Below are positions 15,426 to 31,289 of a stretch of 64,000 nucleotides of DNA, piece by piece. Under the pieces are notes generated by a model that searched no databases, had not been told where the DNA came from, and was given only the letters and a program-made list of their open reading frames with translations. The position numbers were made by a program, and so were the translations under genes. Origin of the DNA: Nymphaea colorata (taxonomy: Eukaryota > Streptophyta > Magnoliopsida > Nymphaeales > Nymphaeaceae); contig NC_045149.1 in NCBI RefSeq assembly GCF_008831285.2, positions 19,853,035-19,917,034 of the forward strand, written 5' to 3'. Numbering within the stretch: position 1 is the stretch's first letter; each line of letters starts with the position of its first letter.

Positions 15426-17103
15426 TATATTTGTTTTATTTTAGTGAATAAAAGATGAGTGTCTCGGTTTTGTATAGCGCTTATATCATCACTAAAGAGT
15501 TCTCTGGTTTGACATGTTCCAAGAATGTAAGGTTTATCCGTCTGATCAGAGTGAAAATTTTGAGACTTGCATGAAAGTTTCCTTAACCTTCCACTGGAAA
15601 GTAAGCCGGTATTGCTGAACTCTAGCATAGACATATAATAAAATGGAATCTCAAACAACAAAAACAGTGGCCCACAAGTAGTTAAAATGGATAACTTTAT
15701 TTTTATATGAGGTATAGCATAGCTAGTCAAACTGGTGGGTTCATGAAAGTCCACTCATATTTTTATGGTTGGCAATCTTATATATTGTGAATGGTGGATG
15801 TGCAACCCTCTCCACCCAAATCTTAAAGCAGTCTTATACAAGGGCAGAGAAAATGAAGAGGGGCTTCAGCCTCTTCAAAGTATCCATCAAAAATTAACCG
15901 CGAGTTATCCTAGTACTTAATTGTTGACATTGGTCCTTGATGTCCTTAACAGGTCTAACGTGGCCTATTGATCAGAACATCGCATTCTTGAAATAGATCT
16001 TCAACACTTGTTTAAAAAACGTCATATTGTTGTTTCAGAAAACATTATTTCACTATGAATATGATTCCTTCACCAGTCAATCATTTAACGTAATGTTGCA
16101 CCAGTAACATAAATTATGGAAACATGTGTTTCGAAAACACAAAGACTGTTCTTCTTTTCATCAAATGCACTCTAGCGAATTTACCAAGGCATAGAAAGGA
16201 CAAACCGATTTTTCTCGGTACGAAAGAGAGATGGTTTTTTTATGAGATTATATTCAACCACAAAACGGAGCCATCCGGGCAAATTAATCACCCTTTAATG
16301 ATTTTAAGTTTGGCTGCCTTAGCCAGGTAGCGGACTTACTAGAGTGTCAAATTAATTTTAATGAATTTAACAAAACTTAAAATCAGGCTGTTGCGTTAGA
16401 GCTACATTTAATTCCAAGAAAACCGTAAAAGAATTCCAATCAAACCTGTTTGGATCCAAAGTCGAGACCATTTGGTTCCATCAAACCCCCAAAACCAAAA
16501 GGCACAGAAATCAGGTTGGTTCGACAGACGGGATTCAAGTCAACATCCAAAACCGATGCTCTAGGCCATCTTTTACCGAAACCCAACCAAGTAAACTATG
16601 AAAGTAGACACTTCATATCGAAATACCGTCACACGCCGTCGGTCCAGCATCTACTCGGCTCAAAGGATCATGTCAAAGGAAAGGTGCGGATAATTTCTTC
16701 GGCTGAATAATTTGACAAAGTAGGGTGCCACATAATAGTATATAATATTTAAGACAAAGTTGGTCAATCCTCCTTAGGCCAGAAAGGTGAAAAGAGTCGC
16801 GCCAATCCCCGACGCATATGACGACGTTAGTCCACCTCAATCTCAGCCCAACATCCCACCAGAAACAAGGCACAAAACTAAACACAAAATGTCAAATATT
16901 ACAAGACCAACAAGTTACAAAGGCAAAAATTCGAGTTCGAAGAATCTGAAAATTACAAAACCACAGCATTTACAACGCACCGGAGATGTACGTGGAAAAT
17001 ATATTCTGAAATACGATGGCCTGGAGAACGAAGACTTCTTGGAACTGGCTAGGCTTGAATCTGCCCTCTTCGCACCAAGAGACACCTGATGCGCTAGAGA
17101 CAC
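15311..17103. other. Convergent intergenic region between DGAT2 and callose synthase
   Basis: DGAT2 (plus) and the callose synthase (minus) end facing each other here, so both 3' untranslated regions and terminators fall in this interval. A (CT)n(CA)n tract lies at about 15381-15425 in the DGAT2 3' region. The rest contains short unconvincing frames and, near 16440-16600, degenerate GTTTGG/CCAAAC-like repeats of the sort seen in decayed plant repeats. Confidence 0.5.
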
Positions 17104-20100
17104 CTAGATCTGAACGTTAGCCTTGTTCCCCACAAGGATCAGGGACATTTCAAGCCCACGGCTGAAAGCTTGATTGAAGAGAACGCGGGACTGTATCGTT
17201 GAAACAAATGGGAACCATGACACAAATGCAATTGGAGCAAATATACACATCCCCATTGCGGCATCGTAGAATCTAGCGATCTCGCGAACCGAGTCCCACA
17301 CACCGAGCCTTCTGACAAATCCCTTCCACGTAATTGCAAGCTGTTTGAAGTAAACCATTAGTTGAAGTAAACTTCCACCTATACATGCATGCTGCACAAT
17401 CTCAATGGTGAACTAAATTACTGAAAATACAAATAATGGCTTACACATAAGAAGGCCCAGCCTGTAGGAATGAACGCTAGCAAGCTCGCAAACAAGTCAG
17501 TAACAGACAAGGAAGTGAAAACAACTGCAAGCACTATGCCTGTAATGAGTGCAATAAAAGTTGCGCCCTGAATTGTCCGCATTCCTAACTGGAAATATGC
17601 CGACTTTTTTGGGCTAATGGTGAAGACCTACAAACCCAGAATGCCAAAAACGAAAGTCAAAAATCAAACCTAAAGTTAAGCAACTACTTGCTCAAATGAG
17701 ACTGGTAACGGACAAACCTGGAATACTATGACAAAACCAAGAAGCGCAAGCCATGAGATTGCATAGACCTGCAAGAGATGAAATACAACGTCAATAGTGT
17801 GGAATTAGCCATAAAAAGAGAACCGACGGATCGGGAGGGGTTCTTAACCCAGGAACAGCATCAAACACATGCACAAGAAGTTTCTGAAACAAATTGTGAG
17901 AATTGTCATTAATGATAATAGTTATGGAAAAAAGAGATGTCAAAACAAAAATAATAATGACGTAAGAATGATAATAGAGTAATAAACTAAAAATATCATA
18001 CCATCAGGTTCATTAATCAGATCGTTAAGCATACCTGAATTTACAATACTAGTACAAGGTAAGCCAGACAAGGAAGAAATAGATAGTATTCAATCAACAC
18101 AAGTATGTCACTTTCAAGCACATATATAGGACAAGGAGCAAAAGCATATGCAAGGAAGTGTCAGCCTTTATCTCCAAAACAGCCTCCACCAGCAGTGAAG
18201 AAAACAAACAGATGGAGTAAAGGTTGACATGTCATACCCAGATTGATGTACTTGATCCAGACGCTTGAAGATGATACACAACACCATACTGGAAGATGAA
18301 GAACCTCAAAGTCAAGATAGTTTCGACAATACGTCCACTTAGTCTCTGTATGTGTGCCTGAAAAAACATTAAAATAAAATGAAAAAATTACATCCAGAAC
18401 ATCATTTAAGGTTCTAAAAAGTAACAAGAACTAGTCTGAAACAGTCATTTGACTCCTAGGCCTTAGCATGTGCAAAAGCAAAAAAACATTAGTGACCATT
18501 AGAAAAAGTTCAATTAGGCTTGAGCAGTGTTCCCTCATAGGCATGCTTCAACTTTCATCCACAGTTTTTGCAAAAACATAAACAAATACTAAGACCAAAA
18601 TGGTGACAGACAAGCGATGCTATAATGTTACTCAAAAAGATGGAGTCTCATTTCACAAGAAAGTGCTCCCAAGTGGGAAGGCGTGCATCAAGGAATTCGT
18701 TTCCAAATAGCAACTACAAGGCTTCCAAATATAAAATTTTCAAAATGATAACCACTCATCTGGTGATTTTTCCATTGTTGTATCAGCGCATATGTGATAT
18801 GTCAATGAGCCACGCTCCTCATGAGAAAATTTTGGTGAAAAAGTATCTAGACTTGGACATCATGAAGACAAACAGTAAATATTGCTGCTTCTGCTGTTGT
18901 ACATGTTGCTGCTTACATGCTTATGCATAGGACACTTGGACACAAATATATATATATACATATATACATACATGCATACACTTATGCACAGAAGATAACT
19001 GAACCACACATTATTAGTACATCCTTTTATACTCAAGATATTTTCTCCTTAATATTCAGTGTAATATGGACATCAGCAGCTTCACATCTAATCCTTTGTG
19101 GAAAAAATTTCTAACTTAAAAGAGTTTTTTAGAGTAACCCTTGTATCGTTTTATATCCTGAAAAGGGCTAATAATTTCTCCTAACTCAGAGTTGATTTTC
19201 TGACAGGTCTCCTGCACACATACACATAATACACACACATGTTGCTTACGCTAGAACTTAAGCATTTAGCAATTTCTGAAGCTTATGTGGACCATGGCTA
19301 GTGGCTACAATTAATAATATCACAGCAACACCAGGACAGACAAGGATTTTTCTAACAACGGCAATCATGAACCATGCTTATAGCCAACCTGTTCTTCATC
19401 CCACCAAGATTCCCAGCTGTTTTCTCCTTTAACACCAACACCACCCTTGTAGAGAAGCCAACTTGTCCAATCATCAAAGTCCTCCACAGTCCTGTAGACT
19501 CCATATAGTAACTATCATTGTCTATGCAAATAGCTAGAATGGATGTGCTATTTAAGGATGAACTACGAGAACAAGAAGGTGCAAATGCCACATGCAGAAG
19601 CTTTCCCAAACATGAAACAGACAATCGCATCAATATATATGCATTTTTATTGTCAAACTTTAATAAATACATGTGTTTTTTTCCCAAAGTTTAATAACTA
19701 ATAACATTTAAAACCTCGACTTGAAATTGGCACATACTTTTGCCACTCAAACCCAGATGGATTAAATATATAGGGAGCAAAGAGCCATGATATGACAAGA
19801 AACCAACTGCTGATTGTCAGAAGAATGTAGGAGACAGCTCCTCCCTTGGTATAACCATATGCAAGATAGATGACCAGAAGAAGGGCAACTTCAAATCTGC
19901 AAGGAACATGGAACATTATTATTATTTACTTAAACATTTTCATCTTAATTTTCAGCTCAATGGAAGAATGAATCCAATCCACTGCATTAACAAAAAATAA
20001 AAGCATCCAAAAATTGGAACACTAACGCTTTAACAAAATGACTGCGAGAGTAAAGTCGGTAATTCTCAGCAAACTTTATGTGGCGGACAACAAAGCCTCT

Positions 20101-23100
20101 TCCAGTTGCTCGGTACTGTCAGTGAGATTTGATTTACATTAAGCTCGCCAGTGTGGAAGTATTTGTGGCAAAGGAAGATGAAGTGACATTTTGGAAAGAA
20201 AGCATACTTTTGCACCTCCATGGAGGATTGTTCGGCCAAAGTAATGAGTTCTCGTCCCAAGAGAGAAAGTAAAAAAAACTGAACAAAACTGGAGCTGCAT
20301 GCTAATAAAACTAAGAAATGCCTGCACAGGAGAACAAACAATTCATCAAAAGAATGTAGAAATGGATCTAATACATGCAGTTCACACAATGAGACAAACC
20401 ATGGTAGAAAGGATAGCACAAATGATGATCTCATCCACACTCCATATGACAGCATTTAGCTTGTTCAATAGCAGTTAGCATTATATAGAGGTCCATCTTT
20501 TATTTTTTATTTTTTTATGGCAATGGAAACCACCAAACGTTTCACATATAGGACCTACCAATGTAGGCAGTTTATAATTACTCTATTTTGGTCACCATTC
20601 ACTGTAAACCCACAGGTTAGCCTCTATTCACCAAGAAAGTCTCCCCATTGCCTTGCTCATATTCACAGATCTCCAATGCTTTGAAAATATCCTTATATTA
20701 TCACTGTTTAAGATCCAGCACCAATATCGGCAAATTGTTCCAATATTTTCAACACATCACCAAAAAAATTAAAATCCTGAGATATTTTTGACACTTCTCT
20801 GGGTTCCATAACTCACTCTTTTTAGCTTTCTTGCATTTTCTAAGCGTGAGACTTTTTTCATTGTGTCTCTCTTGCACTTTGAGAAAGTGACTACTGACTA
20901 CTTATTTCTCTATAATTTTTCAAGAAAGGCATTAGAAAATTATTATATCATAACTTTTTGTTTTTTGTTTTCAATTTTGAAAGTTTTACTTCCAAAATTC
21001 ACATTCTGAACGAAAGAACTCCTGAGAAAAACCATGTTGAGAAGTCATAAAAAGAGAGTGATAGTCGCAACTATCCTTTGGCCTGAAAGTAAGGACAAGA
21101 TCCCTGCATATTGAACGAGAGACTTCCTTTTAAGTAAGGGGCTTTAAGCTAAGTTGTTGCAACCGAAAAGCATGAGGAAACAGGAGCTTCCCAAGTGATG
21201 TTTACCTGCCTTATCCACATCTAGGGAACCCTACTAAATATAGCTCATATCAAATGCTAATTTTCAAAGAGAAAGTATAATTTAGTATGATAAATGAAGA
21301 CCAAGCACTAAACAGGTCAAGGATTCGAATCCAGTAGCTCCAGCATCAAAGAGAGAGAGCATTCCATAAAACCAAGGATCAATTTCCTGTAAAAAAAGAA
21401 ATTAGGACTTGTTCGCCATTTCAGACAGTATGTTGCCCCCGTACATAGCATGTCAAAGGCATATCCAGTGCCATATCATGTCAATGAAGGATAAGTTAAA
21501 GGTCAACAAGACAACAACAATAAACGCAAATAAAAAGATTCCCTATGAATATCTGAAAATAAAGTAATCCTTGTAAGAACCTTCAGCAATCCCAGTTCTA
21601 ATATGAAGCCCATTATCATTGGAACAGCAGTGAAGACACCAATCTGAACAAGAAATTGAGCATTTAAAGCTGCATCAAAAGCAGTGTTCCCCAAAAACTT
21701 AGCACTTCTTGAAATGGCACGATCTAATCCGGAAAGGGCCTGAAATAGAAATTAGTAAAAATAGTTTGAATTCTCACTGAATATTGAATTTGAATGTAGG
21801 AGAAAATAAAATGTCAAAAGAAATAATAGAACTTAGTAATAACTATATCAGAAGAAAGCTATAGGTAATCAAATCTTGTTTTCCACTTCGCAACTATAGA
21901 AACAACCCAAAGGTAAAATATGAAAAACAAACTAGTTGAGGGAATAGAAAACGAGAGAGAAAAAGAGAGAGAGAGAGAACTGAAGGCTAACCAGATAGAC
22001 CCTCCCATAGAGGAAAAAATAGATGGTCAAAACAGTCATCTGCAATTTTTCAGTACAGCTAAGAGTTAGTCTCACTTTGCAGCAAATGCACACCATGCAA
22101 AAACACACTATGTAAGAAGAAACTAACAGAAAATATCATCTATCAAGCAGGTACAACAACCATGTCTACAAAGAAAGCATGCCATGTGAACATGCTCAAG
22201 GGTAAGAGAAAAAACAGACCATGGTGCAGACATAAAAGCCAACACTTGTAAAGTAGAAGGACAGCATCCTGAAAAAATCAAAAAGTTGCCCAAGCCGGTA
22301 AATATCCCTGCTCAAAACTTGCTCTCCATTACCACCAGCAACTTTGCCTTCAAACTGTGCAATCTGGTTCAGGCCAACATCTCTCCCTTTTCCAACCTGT
22401 AACAGGCAATATTATTGGACCAAAAAAACAAGAAATGCAAATAAATTGAGGATTTCCATATAAAATATAAAACCTGAATGTATTCGTGATGTGTGATATT
22501 CCCTTGACGCAAGGTTGAATTGAAGCCTGGATGAGTATTTATTCTATTAGTACAAATGAATTCCTATTGGAGGCCATTTCTTGGCCAGAAAAAGCTGATA
22601 TACAAGTAAACAAATATTCAACCGTACCAGCATATATATCTTCACTTATGTTAATCACACGGGATGCCTTGCTTATTCCACCTCGAGACAAATGAAAGAT
22701 CCGATCAAACACATCTGGATGTCCATAGTGCATGCGAACTCTGTAAAAAGAAAAGGTAATTAATGTTGAATAAGCATAAATTCAAATCCCACAAACGATC
22801 CTCTGATCAGGTTGATAACTAGAGTTGAATCAGCATAACACAGATACCGCTGAGCATGCCATCATGTTGTAACTTTTATGAATGTTTTGACAAAGAGGTC
22901 AATATCTTCACATCATGGTCATGAGTACCTCTGACGTTATGAAGATGTCCCAACATTATTGCCATGTAGAAGCCACACATCAATACTTGGAAAAAAATCC
23001 AAATATTTATCAAAAATGGAGATATAATCATATTATTATTGGATATCCAAAACTTAAAATATTTCCCAAGAGTTAGGAAAGTACCTCTCCAATAACTTTT

Positions 23101-25014
23101 AAGAATATAATTTTTTTCTGTGTTTCTTTTCCAAAAAGTTTTACAACTCGTTTTTATATTTTTGCAAGAAAGCCTCTTTTTTATTCTTTACATTTTTCAA
23201 GTTTTAGAACTTAAAAATTTCCCCATTCATTTTCATAAGAAATTCACATCTTTAAGAAAAAGAAAAAAAAACACCTTGCCGAACAACATTGATGACCATG
23301 CTTCATATGTTTTCAGACATCAAACTCATGGACTGTGTTTCGTTCACTAATATTAACTGTTTTCTGGCAAGATTATAAGCATAGGTTAACAAATATTAGC
23401 TACCATTTTATGCAAATAATATTAAAAACATATGGCCATACATGCAGAAACATTTACACTTACAAAACATTTTGCATACTAGCAGAAGACCATTTCATGA
23501 AAAAACTGTTCAAATATTTACTTGGGTTTGGTCATCAACTCATCATCCGTCTTTCTACTTATCTCTCAAGGCATGAATCTAAGATCATTGCTAAAAGAAA
23601 CTTCAACTAAAGCTTTGTGTTTTAACTTTTAATAATATAAGAGTAAACTGTCCTAATGAATAGAAAAATCAAATTACAACAGAATCAGTATTCAGTTCTG
23701 AGAAAAATATAGGATACTTATACAAATGAATGTAAACCAAGAATACAACCAGGGTTTTAAGAATTCTGTTTACAATGTTTAGTTCATTCCATATGTTGCA
23801 TTAGCAAGACAGGAAGGCCGTATAGATAAAAGAATTAGATAAAGAAAAGAGCACTTTACTCACTTCAATGGATAAGCCAAAACCCGTTGCCCCAAGGTAA
23901 CAAAACTTGTCTCTTGGTTGGACATAAACCAAGCTAAGCATGACACACTGTTGAAATGCATCAACAATATGAATATGGTTAGTTGATCTGTTCAAAATAA
24001 CCTAATTAACATAAGAAAGCAGATATAATCTCTGAACCTTCCAGTGAAAACATGCTCCCTGACACCAAGTATAGTTGGACGCCGGAGTCCATGCTTTCCA
24101 TTGAATTCTTCAAGAAGGTTTCGCACTTTCATGGCCTCCTCAAGGTAATTATCCTATACAAATATCAGATTAAAATATAACAATCTACAATTTATAATAT
24201 GGCATCTTGTTCATGCTGAATAAGCTTTTCCATATAATTTGGATAAAATAACATGGCCACATTCATTCTCGATTATGGATTCCTACGCTAGTTGACATAC
24301 AAATTTTCAAAGCATATAAAAAACAGAAAACAACTTTAGCATTAGATGATACAGCCAGGAATGAGGAACATACGTTGTTGGCAAATTTAATCTCAGATGA
24401 CAAGGTACACCAACATTCAGCAGCTCATAAGGGTTAGCTCTAATAAGGATCTTAAATATGCTTGTTTTGCTAAAGCTCCAAAACAAAAACAAAAAATGAT
24501 GTGGCAGATGGAGCCGTAAGAAAGAGTGTAGCCCTAAACTATTCAATTTATGAGGCCTCCTATGTAATCATTTCGAATTTCCAGTTTCCCTCAAAAAACT
24601 ATGAATTCATTCTATAGTTGTTGCTTTATAGTTTAAACAACACAATTGTCACTCTTAAAGAGATCATTCCCAATAACAGTTGCATAGCTCGTAGAACCAC
24701 AGGAGGACTTTGTATGTTTCAAGGATTTCGCAACAAAAGACACATGCCAGAATGTCCATTTCAAATACTAAAAGAGAAGGCACAGCCGGAACTTTTGCAT
24801 AATCTAAATCATGCACCTAAAAATTACAGGAAAACAGGAATTGTGAATAACTGTAGAAATTGGTGAAGTTCCAATATCCCACCAATTTATTTGAGTAGGC
24901 CCAACTTGGATAAAACTGGGCCTTGAAGCTACGTCACGTGGGTGTGGGGTGTTGTTGCTGGTGCGGGATGCAGCAAGTTCCAAAAAAAAAAAATTGTGTA
25001 CGGGTGCAGCGAGA

Positions 25015-25111
<97 letters not shown>

Positions 25112-28100
25112 GTTATATAAATAATTTTATTTGTCTATATTTTTAAACTTTTCTTTATCAAGGTTACCTTGAATCGATATATCAATGAAAACTTGGCCAA
25201 AACATTTTTCAGAACGGCCAAAACTCATTTAACGTCGTGTCAGGCCGCACCAGCCCCAGCACCCGCACCGATGCGGGTGCGCCACCGTAGTTGGCGCACC
25301 CTTGTGACTTAGCCTTAAAGTAGATTTCACAAATGAACGACAGTAGACTAAAGCAGAAACTGAACTTTTGGATTATATTAAGAATGTTAATTTTACTATT
25401 ATCATGACTTAAAAATGACTCATCCCTCAAGAATGATGCCCTTAGAATTCATTTGCCATATCCAAACTGAAAGTACCAGACGTACAGAGCTCTTTTGCCA
25501 GATTGGACACTTTTCTAGCAAACTGCAGAAGATAAATAAAAATGCAATGTGATAATAAAGGGGCTGCTTATATAGCCAATAATCTGGTCCACGAACGGAC
25601 CAAGCATATCGAAGTTGATTGTCATTATATTAGGAACTTGGTTCAAGCAGGAATTATTTCTACTGAATATGTTGCTTCAGAAGATCAAGTTGCAGATATA
25701 TTTACCAAAGCTCTTCCTACATCTGATTTCATGTAGTGTTGTAGCAAGCTGAGCATGATAGAGTCATGCTCCAACTTGGGGGAGTGTTGAGAAAATGTAC
25801 TGGTTTGAGGTTTCAGGTTTTCTATATTTTGGAACTTTATTATTTGGTAACCCTTTGAATTTTAATTTCTTATTTGAGTCTTAATATAAGGGGTTAGACA
25901 TAACCCTAATCAGTATTTATTCTAAAGGAAGGGGAGCAGCCAAGACTGATTAGGTTGCTTCTTACTCTCGTTCTTCCTCACGTTCTCTTCTTCTTCTTCC
26001 CTACCTCTCCAAGTAACAATATAGACACACACACACACACAGAGGGTATGCAGCAAAACAAAAAAAATTGAAACTAGGATAGTCAATCTAAGAATACATT
26101 ACTTGTTTGACAATACCAACTAACTCTTTTAAAATAAAGCATTTTGGCACAACACACACACACCAACAACTGCATGTCTTTTCAGAGATTGACCAAACTA
26201 ACACAGTGGAGCCAAGAATTATAAGGGACACTTTGACACTTTACAAGTTTCTGGGGAGAATCATTCTAATGACAATCAACTCAAGAGAACACTGTGATGG
26301 AGTCTACTATAACTTGTGTGCCTAGCTGCATGAAAAATGTGGAGGAATAATTCTGATTGAAGCTTGCTAGTGTGTCTCCTGGTGTGTGAAAGTGAGGCAT
26401 GTATTCGTCTACTGATAAGTACTACCCATTGAATCAGCGCAAAGTCCAGTACGGTTACGATATCAAAGCAATTTGTGATGGCCCTGAGTTAGCTATATAC
26501 AAAATTTATGAAGCTGACAAGTTCAAGAAACAATCATCATTCAACCAACTTTAGCCAATATAAGAAGCAAGAAGCACCTGATTCATATCAATTGTCTGAA
26601 TGGCATCACCACGGGTAAATATTATAGCATGATTTTGGTTTTCTGGTTTTCCCTCTCCAAGCTTTGGATCCCCAGGAAGCTTGATAGAGTATATTTCCTA
26701 TCCAAACAAATCCAAAGATATTATTACCAGCAAGTTTCTCAAAGGCAAAAAAGGGAAGCAAAAAACAAATAATAAGAACATACAGATTATAGACACAATT
26801 GCATTTGAATATATAACTCAAACAAACAGGAGGAAATCAATCTACATCACAAAAGGGAACCAAATATACCACCAAAAAACACAACATAACTGTTGACATC
26901 AGGAGCAGCATAATGGTTTTGTAATCACTGATAAAGATGCAAGAATGAGATACAAGTGGCCAAAGATCTTAGACAGATCGTTTGTAGCTGATGGCTATCA
27001 CCTCTAATGTTGCATGAGAAACTTAGTCATTATATAGTTATTGTTAGTACTAAAAGTCTAAACACTAAGCATTCTCCAACTGCCTAACATTTCTGTGTTT
27101 GTGCCCACTAACTAAAGAATATTCCTTTTAGTAATACAGTGATTAATCTAAAACAATGCTAACATTACTCCGCAGTTGCTACCTTGCCAATGCATCAGAC
27201 AAAAAATTGCAAGCCTATGATGGTTTTAAACATGAGTACTAGAGTGCCATTTAGTTGGTGCTATGAAACATTGCCTCATCATAGTAGCAGTCGAACTAGA
27301 TGCGCAATTTGTTATAAACAGTTTCCATCCCAAAAAATAAGTGAGCTAGTCACTCTACTTCTAGGGCTGATCAATCTCAAAGTATTGATAGATTTCTTCC
27401 AAAACTGCACAGCCTGGAGGATATATTTGATCTCTCTCAGCTTGTGCTGGTTAGCAACCATTTCAGTTAGAGACCAAGAAATGTCCACCTAGTACCTCAA
27501 ATTCTTCAAATATAAGAAATTGACATGAAGGTTGTACACAGAAATAGCCATTAAGACCAAGCCAATTCAGCCAATAATCATTACCTGATCCTTTCCATGC
27601 ACATCAGCTTTAACTAGTTTTGAGTAATATTCCTTTGAAACTTTACCATCACTTGTTACGTTTTCCTCCACATGTATGAATGCAACTCGAAGGGCCTCAT
27701 TCCTGGATATGTTTCTAACTATAAACATGGGTGGCAGTGACAAAGCTAGAGATGTTGAGAACACAAAGACAACAAAAACAACCTTTGAAGCAAGAGAGCA
27801 ATATCTGCAGCCTCGGGAGCCTTTTTTTGCTTCTGCTGCCCATATATTTGGCATGATATCACATAAGTAAACTTCAAATCAGCTTGAGCGCGTGCTTCAC
27901 GAGATAGTTCATAACCATGAGAACTCATAAAATCAGCTCCTGAGTATCCATCCTCAATTTCTAAAGCCAGAAGTTTGTAAAGATACCATATTAGTATTTC
28001 ACTTAAAAGGTCAAACCAACAGTATCTGGAAAAGAGAAAATAAGAGTACCGCCTGAACTTCTCTTTTCTAGGTAGCTCTGAAGCATTAGAGCCTTCCTGT

Positions 28101-31100
28101 AGTACATCATCCCACGCACTGCAACATGAAGCAAGTTAAGCATTAGAATTCCAGAATCTAATCAGTAAACCAGGATATGTAGTCTCTCATCTTCTTGACC
28201 TGTTCTGGCTAATGTCTGACCCCTGTAAGATGCCCAGAACCTCAACTCCAGGGAATCGCTTGAGCTGTTTTGGAGATCCTGGTCAACCGTTAAGTCATCA
28301 CGCCCAATTCGCTCCAAGAAGTTTCTCCATTCATCTACATCATTAAGTTAGCAAAAGAATGGTTCAACAACTAAGATAAACCTTTTCACCAATAGGATAG
28401 CATAATAGATTTGAATCCTTTGATACGTGAAAAAAGCAGAAAATCATGTCAAATAGCATCTTCAGGAGAATACAATTGGACAATGTTAGATTGACAGGGA
28501 CTTGCTAAATCTGATAAGCCAACTTTAGTGGGTTCCAACTCTCAAATTTAAACAAAATCAACCGGCTCACAGTAGTCAGGTACTCAAACCAAGTACAATA
28601 CCATTCACATATTTGTATGGCAAAGCTACAAAATAAAGAACTGAAAAATGGCCAGGTATAAAGATCTTCCCCATGGTGCCGTTGACAGAACAATTTGCAA
28701 AACCACATTCAGTGATAAAGCTACAAAAACATTAACTAGAAGAGACACTTTCCCATCAAATAGTGCATTTGGACTTAAGAAGCAAGAAATATGAAAAAAA
28801 AAATAAGAGACTTCATTCACAAGTGTCCTGGAAAATGCCATCCAGTACAGAGGCAGATAAACTGCACAATGTTCCAATCAGAAATGTAAATGAAGACAGG
28901 CAATGTGTATAGAAAGGAAACTTGCATGTCGCTCTCAAGTTGCAGCATTCACAACACAGTTTTTTACCTCAAACAATTTTTGAGGCCATTATCTAACATA
29001 GAGAACAATGGAAAAGCAGGTTTGCGCAAATGCATGTTGTCATCATCCATCAGTTGAACACATAAGATAGAAGTCTCAAAGGGACTAGTAGTTCTAGATC
29101 CAAAAATTACTTCAGCCTGTAGATTTGACTCAAACAAGAATCAAAATATCTGATACTATAGCTGAAAGTAGGAAAAATTTTGGATGTGTGGTACCTGGAT
29201 ATACAGTCTGAAGATAGAAAAGCGTGGATATGCCATCTTCGTTCTCAACTCGTAATTCAGCAGAACTATATAGCACAGTCTCACTATAATATGGGGTAAA
29301 TACACTGCAGGGTAGACAAGCAAGTAAGCAACCAACAGTTAATTGTGTAGCTCCAAGCCTAGAAAAAATTTCATACAAATATCACCTGAAAGGAATCATC
29401 TCAGAGACAGGCTTTGCAGGTGGCATGTCCATGAATAAAGAGTTTGTAAAGAATTGCAGTCGCCTTCTTGCTTCCAGATTCTTTGGCACATTTTCAGCCG
29501 AATCTTTTACAGTAAGAAGTAAATGCAATCGTTTAACCTGCTCTTTCTGTTAAAGAAACCAGCATGTTTACAATCATTGACAATAATCCCTCCATCAAAT
29601 CTACAGTAGATTAAAACATAACAGGTTCTATGGAGAGAAACCATACAACTTCAGGATCATTAGGCCAATGTATTCGAGAAAAGAGACGATTTTCATTTTT
29701 TGCTCTAATCAAAATATTCCATGTGTCAAGCTGCTCCCTGGAGTACATTTAATATGATTTTAGAAAGGGAACAACAATATCAAGAAACAGCTCAATTTCT
29801 TTAACAATAAGCACCTTAAACTGTGAGAAAGCAGCTCATGAGTAACTACTTCATAAACTTCATAGATTGCGTTTGCAGCACCTCTAGCAAGCTCTGGAGT
29901 TTCATTTCGTACCTATGGAACAGACACATTCATCAGATCCAGGAAGAGGATAGAGCTCCTGTGCTTTCTCTGGAACATAATCACAATATCTCCAATATTT
30001 TGAAAATATCGCAACATTATGACCACTTTGAAGGCAACCAAAATTATCAACAAAAGATTCCGATAGTGTCACTGGAATGAGAATATCATGAAACTATTGA
30101 CATATTTTCCTCAAGTTTTAAACCTTTCTACATTTTCTTGAGAAAAACCACATCTTGGAATGAACTTCCAAGAAAAACCTTGCCAAGAGATATTGGCCTG
30201 TTATGAATCAGACAGACTACCAGCAAGACTTAAATGTCCGATTGTCACCGAAACAAGCAAGACTTACAAAAGATTATAAACCAAATAATGAACTGAAGAT
30301 ATATAAATTCATAAAGAAACAACTAGGATTCGCAGTCCCAGTCAACAAGTAGCATATAAATAACATAGAAAACTGTAGTAGATAACCTCAACAGCGGAAC
30401 ACTTTAAAGTCTAAAAGTTTGTGCCCTGTTAGGACTACTACACAGCCTCTGCAGATCAACAAAATAGGATCAAGAAATGAGAAATTCATAAGAAGATACT
30501 CAATGTGTACATTCTTGCTTCATAGCTACAATGTTCTACATCGGCAAAAAGTGGGGGGTGGGGGGAACCATGATGTTCTGTAAATGGTCCAAACAAACTA
30601 TAAGCTATGCAGTCCTAATGCATTTGTACACCAACTACACAGTACTTGTGACCTGTCACAGCTCATGGATGAAGAATAAAAGGATACTTCTAACAGAAAC
30701 TATTTTTTTAATTTTCAGAATCTAGTCCACCTTTCTAGGGAAGACATGGATACTTGACGCCACTTGTGTTTCAGATGACAATTGTTGGGTTTGATGTGAG
30801 GTGCTAGGAAGTTAAAAGCTTGCCATATTGAATTTCATTGTTTCATTAGCACTAAATGCATGAACTCACATGACAGTAACACATCAAGACACACAAAAAT
30901 TAAGCAATATAAGCCTATGGTTCCCCCTTTCCCAAAACGCAGCACCATGCAAGTTAGTCGATACTAACAATCAGGAAAAAAATGGAGAAAGTAGGTGGAG
31001 CCAAATATAGGATTTGTCCATGTTCTTGTGTGTGTGTGTTAGAGAGAGACAGAGAGAACAGCTATTTCTGGAAGGACTCAGAGAGAAAGGTCCATTGACC

Positions 31101-31214
31101 AAGCTTAACTTTCTGACACCAACCATGAAATGACAGAAAGAACATCTAAATGTAGTACTGTTGGATACAAAACATCTGACACTGTTTGATACATTCAGGG
31201 ACACTCAAAGATGT

Positions 31215-31289
<75 letters not shown>

